A stretch of 64,000 bases of DNA from positions 186,344,257-186,408,256 of the forward strand of contig CM042685.1 in NCBI GenBank assembly GCA_023614405.1. The letters run 5' to 3'. This document shows positions 59,196 through 64,000 of this stretch, piece after piece; the stretch's first letter is position 1; each line of letters opens with the position of its first letter. The translations under genes were made by a program, and so were the position numbers. The notes under the pieces were generated by a model. It searched no databases. It saw nothing but the letters and a program-made list of their open reading frames with translations, and was not told the DNA's origin. The stretch comes from Avena insularis. Taxonomy: Eukaryota > Streptophyta > Magnoliopsida > Poales > Poaceae.

Positions 59196-62160
59196 CTAAT
59201 TGGGCCTCTTCTGTGTATACTGGAGCCCGACCATAACTTCTCTCCCCGCCTTCTCAAACACCTCGTCCTCGAGCTGAACATCTGGAAACTGTTGGAGGAA
59301 ATCGTTGAGCTGCTCCCCAGTTGCTTCCTCCTCGGGCAGGCCGGCCCACTGCACCAAGACATGCCACATGTCGTGACGCTGCTACACCTGCATCACCTTC
59401 GCCACCTTCACGGGAGCTGGCAGAAGTCGGCCATCCAAAGTAGGAGGAAGGGCCGGTGGCGCTGGAGGTGGGTCCCCGCGGTAGGTCTTCAGTAAGGCAA
59501 CATGGAAGACATCATGGAGGCGAGACCCAGCTGGCAGCTCAAGGCGGTATGCGACTGTGCCAACACGCTCCAGCACACGAAAGGGACCGGCGTAACAGGG
59601 TCCCAATTTTTGCTTGGAGCGCGGGTCTAGGGACTGCGTGGTCCTGTGAAGGAGGCGTAGCCACACCCAATCGTCCACCACGAACTCCGCCTCACGATGA
59701 TGAGCATCATAGTACTTCCTAGCAAGTTGTTGTGCTTGGAGAAGACGCTAGAGCGCCTCAGTCAGGATCTCGTCGCGGGTGCGGAGTAAATCGCCGGCCG
59801 TCTCCGACCAAGCCGTGGTAGGCTCATAAGGAAGCATCACCGGAGGTGGGCGCCCTTAGACCACCTCAAAAGGCGGGGCATGCAGGGCGGAGTGATAGGA
59901 GGTGTTGTAGCAGTACTCCGCCCATGCCAACCAGTTCACCCAAGCTCGTGGACGATCACCCGCAACACATCGCAAATACATGGCGATCACCTTGTTGACC
60001 ACCTCGGACTGGCCGTCCGTCTGAGGGTGAAACGTCGTGCTCATGCGGAGCTTCACACCCGCCAGCCGAAAGAGATCCCGCCACACGTGACCCGTGAACA
60101 CAGGATCATGATCGCTGACGATGGACAAAGGACACCCGTGGAGGTGGACGATGCCGTCAAAGAAGGCTCGCTCCACGGACGCGGCTGTATAGGGGTGGCC
60201 GAGGGCGATGAAGTGCACGTACTTGGAGAAGCGGTCAACCACCGTCAGGATGACGGATTTGCCACCCACCTTGGGAAGGCCCTCGATGAAGTCCATGGAG
60301 ATATCAGCCCACACCTGGGAGGGTACGTCTAGCGGCTGTAGCATACCCGCGGGTCGCAGCGTCTCCGTCTTGTTTCGATGGCACGTCAGGCATGACCGCA
60401 CCCAGTCACAGACCAGTGCACCATCATCGGGGATGTAGAAATCAGCACAGAGGCGATGTAGGGTCTTCTACACGCCCTCGTGTCCTGGAGAGTGTGCCAG
60501 GGACAAGACCTGGTGGCGCAGGTCACCGTGGTTGGGCACGAAGAGGCGGTGCCCGTGTATAAGCAGCCCATCGTCCAGCGCCGAGGCCCCCAGCTTCGCC
60601 GGCGTCAAAGCCCATGCGCCTGTGCGTCCGCGGCAGTAGAAGTTGCCCGATGAATGTCGTTGATGAAGGCAAAGGACGGCCCGGAGTAGATGCACACGAC
60701 GATGCCCGCCATGGAAACGTCGTTCGTGACATCCTCAGTGTCGCAGCAGGACAAGGCGTCGGCGACCGTGTTAAGACGACTGGGGCGATACTCGACGGTG
60801 AAGTCAAAGCCGAAGAGATTGCTGATCCATTAGTGATGCGGGATAGTGAAGAGGCGCTGGTCCAGCAAGAACTTGAGACTGTAGTGGTCCGTACACACGG
60901 AAAGACCGACCCCAAAGGTAAGGTCGCCAGTGGCGCACTGCCTAGACCAACCCGATAAGCTCGCGCTCATATGCCGCGAGCTTATGATGGCGAGCGGCGA
61001 AGGGGCGGCTGAAGAAAGCCAGCGGCCCTTCGCCCTAGTGGAGGACGGCGCCGAACCCGATGCCAGAGGCGTCGCAGTCCACCACGAACGGCATGTCGAA
61101 GTCCGGCATCTGGAGGACGGGTCCCGTCGTGAGCGCCCGCTAGAGAGCTTCGAACGCCATAGTCGCCTCCTCATCCTAGGAGAAGGCATCGCGGCGAAGG
61201 AGGCACGTTAGTGGTGCGGCGATGAGGCCGAAGTCCTAGATGTACTTTCGCTAGTAGCAGGCGAGGCCCAAGAAGCCGCGGATAGCCCGTGCGGACCGCA
61301 GGGTCGGACACGCAGCGACGGCGGCGACCTTGTCCGCGTTCACCGCGACACCTTCCGCCGAGATGACGTGCCCTAGGTACGTGACGGAGGTCATGCCGAA
61401 CGAGCACTTTGAGCGCTTGAGGTGGAGACGATGCACCCGAAGATCGTTGAAGATGATGGCCACGTGCTACAGGTGCTCTTCCCAGGATGAACTGTGGATA
61501 AGAATGTCATCAAAGAAAACAAGCATAAAGAGGCGCAAGTATGGGCTGAGCACGCCATTCATCAGGGCCTGGAAGGTTGCCGGCGCGTTGGAGAGGCCGA
61601 ACAGCATCACCAGGAACTCGAAGTGTCCATGGTGAGTATGGAACGTCGTCTTCTCGATGTCGTCCGGGTGCATGCGCACCTGATGATAGCCTGAGCGCAG
61701 GTCGAGCTTGGTGAAGAAGCGCGCTCCGTGTAGCTCGTCCAAGAGCTCATCCACGATGGAGATGGGGAATTTGTCCTTGGACATCATGGCGTTGAGGGCG
61801 CAGTAGTCGATGCAGAAACACCATGTGCCGTTGGTCTTATGCACAAGGAGCACCGGGGCGGAGAAGGCGATGTCGAAATCCGTATGATGCCCTGCGTGAG
61901 CATGACCGCCACCTGGCGCTTGAGCTCGTCCTTCTGCAGCTAGGGGTACCGGTATGGGCACACGACGACAGGTGCCGTGTCCGGCAGCAGGTGCATGCGG
62001 TGGTCACAGGGCCGCGAGGGTGGGAGGCCCTATGGCTCGTCGAAGATGTCGCTGTGCTGCTCCAGGAGGTTGGCCAGGAGCGGATGCGCCTCGTCAAGTG
62101 CAGCCGCCATCAACTAAAGCTGCGGGGTCGCGGCGCTCAAGCTGTCGATGCCTGTTGCGG
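59196..62160 (-). pseudogene. pol of element G: RT, RNase H, integrase, chromodomain
   Basis: Reading from 62160 downward, a spacer with ALDEAHPLLANLLEQHSDIF precedes RT (about 61960-61470), which has [26 protein letters not shown] and the catalytic FFDDILIHS. The thumb has YLGHVISAEGV. RNase H has [15 protein letters not shown] and RTDHYSLKFLLDQ. Integrase has the zinc finger CLTCHR and a DDE core (MDFIEGLP, VSDHDPVFTG, DGQSEVVNK) with all three acidic residues kept. The [10 protein letters not shown] tail leads to a chromodomain-like VQWAGLPEEEATGEQL, where the usual Trp is Gly, ending at TAG 59196-59198. At least ten in-frame TAG codons, two TAA and no TGA were found. Plus-strand ORFs of up to 150 codons here are shadows. 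Confidence 0.88.
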
Positions 62161-63322
62161 TGACCAAGCATACCACTACATTATGTAGGACACTATAGTC
62201 GTTGACATAACACCAATGAAACACCGTTCACTAGTATTACATCCCTCAGAGTGGTACAACAGAAACAGCAGGTCCAAGACATGACTATAGGTTACAACTC
62301 AACTCTTTACACAAGATCCAGAGAACACTCTAGGATAAAGAGAGAGAAAGAAACTTCTTACAAAGAAGAATCAGAAATAAACAACTTAAAAACTATCATA
62401 CTATTAAGACTAGTATCTTAACTAATGGTCTGGCATTGCTGCTATTGCAATACACTATAGAAATAGGTTCTATGGCTAGAGATTATATTCCTATCTAATC
62501 AGTAACTTCGTCTTCACTTGAGTTGGTGTATATGTTGACTTTCTTGACTTCATTGAAGAGCTTTAGATTCTGGTGATAATTCCTGGAGCATAACTTGATG
62601 TAGACATCATCTATACTAGCTTTAGAACCTAGCAAGGGTTAAGAAGATACGTTGAGTACGAGCGTACTCAGCAAGTTCACTAGAAAAGGAGTGTTTGATG
62701 CACTATGTCTACAGCCACAGACCATAGGTCGTAGGCAATGCAAGTTTTCGTAAACATTTCTTCAAAGGTTGCTTTTATTCTGAAAAGCTATGTCCGTCAG
62801 CCTTCACGGGTTTACCAGAACTTTCATGGAGTTCCTTTCCTGCCACGTTCGCAGCTCCTTCCCGGAACAGGGAGTAACAAGTTACAGTTTTTACACTCTA
62901 CAGAGGTGCGTCACTTTACCCATGAGAGACCTTAGGTTTTGTTGCACGGCTGGGAGTGTGTCCCCGTTCAAACTTCCTTGGTTTGAGGCCCAACCTAAGA
63001 TCCAAGTCAATCACTACCTTCTCCGCGACCCCGCATGTCTCCTTGGTGTACGCCTGCCCACCTATTGAATTACAGCAATTGGCAGTACAGACCATTCAGA
63101 TGCCGGAACTATCATGGGACGTTGAGGTCTCCCACCCATATGCTGCATATCCTCTATGAATTACCAATTAATATGCATGCTACGAGTGATAACAGCCACG
63201 ACCCGCACATCCGGCTCCATGCGAGAGGGAAAAGATACAGCTGACTTCTCCGTCCCATTCCAAATCTCATGGTCAACGCGTAATATACGACGCAAGAATC
63301 ACTAGCGACATTGGTTGTTAAT
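62161..63322 (-). repeat. Minus-strand Gypsy LTR fragment next to G
   Basis: The minus strand carries CACCTCTGTAGAGTGT (62888-62912), the palindrome TGAGTACG-AG-CGTACTC (62653-62670) and an LTR-like 3' end with GGTATGCTTGGTCACC just before the pol remnant of G. It thus looks like the 3' part of an LTR inserted in, or joined to, G between PR and RT. Short plus-strand ORFs are not genes. Its 5' part is replaced at 63323 by another LTR. Confidence 0.5.
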
Positions 63323-64000
63323 TGTCATATCCCAAAATTTTCCAAATTTTGAAATGTGAAAAATAAATAATTATTGAAATTTAGGGTGAAAAGAAACTTT
63401 TTGATTCCAAATGGAAACACCAAAACCCTACTTGAATTTTTTTTTAATAAAAGGGAATCAAAAAAATTTCAATCAAGTGAAATGCATTCATCAATAAATG
63501 TATCTTGAAATTTAAACATTTGGAAAAGTAAACCAAAAACCCTAAAACCCTAATGGAATAAATCATTTCCAAGATATCTCAAAGACTATGGATTTGATCC
63601 ATATAAAAATTGGTCAACATACATTTATAAATGATCAAGAATGATAAATAAAAATATTATAAAACCATATAAATTGGTTTCATTTAATTTGGAGCCATGG
63701 TTAAAATCTGATGAATTTAATATGATAAAAGGAATTAATTTCCAAGGCTAGTAAAGCTCCTATCTAAAAATCCATACCAAATTATGAGCAAAATAATCAT
63801 AAATAGGTTTAAAAGGATAAACAAATATTAAATAAAGTCATACAAATTGGAATCACCAATTTTGGATCTATAAATAAAAAGATATGGATTTTATAAGACA
63901 AAGAAATAAATAAATAAATAAGGAATATTTAAAAGCCAAATTAAATCTTGCCAAATCCATAAACAAATGAAAGTATTGAATAATAAAAAGTAGTAAAAGA
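63323..64000 (+). repeat. Second copy of LTR family E (start only)
   Basis: It begins TGTCATATCCCAAAATTTTC and follows 30419 onward closely for the whole visible length, with small indels. No polypurine tract precedes it, so it is not the 3' LTR of the element starting at 30419. It runs out of the window. Confidence 0.75.

Larger units (their letters stand above)
48906..62160 (-). mobile_element. Chromodomain Gypsy element G in permuted order, with C inserted
   Basis: On the minus strand, from high to low coordinates, the order is RT, RNase H, integrase, chromodomain (62160-59196), a short LTR (about 59195-58922), a primer site (58918-58905), gag and protease (58895-48906). A normal element would be LTR, gag, PR, RT, IN, LTR. 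The observed order needs either a tandem pair sharing one LTR or insertion of a one-LTR circle. The outer ends fall near each other on the element map: protease breaks off soon after VANGDRLT and RT begins shortly before FDEP, with roughly 70 codons unaccounted for. The short LTR and chromodomain suggest the Reina group of chromoviruses. Confidence 0.75.

Noticed and set aside
59880..60332. Plus-strand ORF of 150 codons
   Set aside because: It is the shadow of the integrase on the minus strand, whose catalytic motifs are clear.
30419..63323. One giant element with E at 30419 as 5' LTR and 63323 as 3' LTR
   Set aside because: No polypurine tract precedes 63323, no primer site follows the first LTR, and the enclosed G pol is on the opposite strand with its own LTR and primer site.
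1..64000. A new defence, toxin or biosynthetic system
   Set aside because: All recognisable coding sequence belongs to retrotransposon gag-pol, a LINE tail or the third ORF of a SIRE-type element.

Overview
This window is plant nuclear DNA made almost entirely of nested LTR retrotransposons. No host gene, tRNA, rRNA or CRISPR array could be supported. The Copia elements with 1.6-1.8 kb LTRs beginning TGTTGGA or TGAAGGG followed by ATATGCCC, a SIRE/Maximus-type Copia with a third 3' ORF, and Tekay-like Gypsy elements with 4-5 kb LTRs point to a grass, probably Pooideae (wheat, barley, rye and oat relatives). Species cannot be told from the sequence alone.

Layout. 1-7222: minus-strand Angela/BARE-type Copia (A), cut by the window start. 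7223-11031: old debris, namely an unassigned stretch, a LINE RNase H tail, an Athila/Tat-type LTR with a tRNA-Asp primer site, and a minus-strand Tekay-type LTR fragment. 11032-30246: a SIRE/Maximus-type Copia (D, plus strand) with broken gag-pol, an RT deletion and an env-position third ORF; it is split at 20371-28680 by a second Angela-type Copia (B). 30419 to about 47690: a Gypsy LTR (E, plus strand) carrying a 1 kb internal tandem duplication, split at 35692-47363 by an 11.7 kb non-autonomous Tekay-like element (H) with 4.3 kb LTRs. About 47691-48905: another minus-strand Gypsy LTR fragment. 48906 to about 62160: a minus-strand chromodomain Gypsy (G) in permuted order (RT-IN-chromodomain, short LTR, gag-PR), split at 49749-58096 by the best-preserved element, Copia C. 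62161-64000: a minus-strand Gypsy LTR fragment abutting a second, plus-strand E-family LTR.

Five-base target duplications support four insertions: ACAAG/ACAAT for D, TTTTC for B, TGAAG for H and GCTCC for C. By eye the LTR pairs of D differ most, those of B less, and those of C and most of H least, which agrees with the nesting order. Every coding region is disabled. A and B share an already decayed interior, so they probably moved using enzymes supplied in trans by C-like relatives. The points most worth following are the permuted Gypsy G, the spliced-looking third ORF of D, the strong TAG bias among the stops of G, the palindrome array in the D LTRs, and the patchy divergence between the H LTRs.
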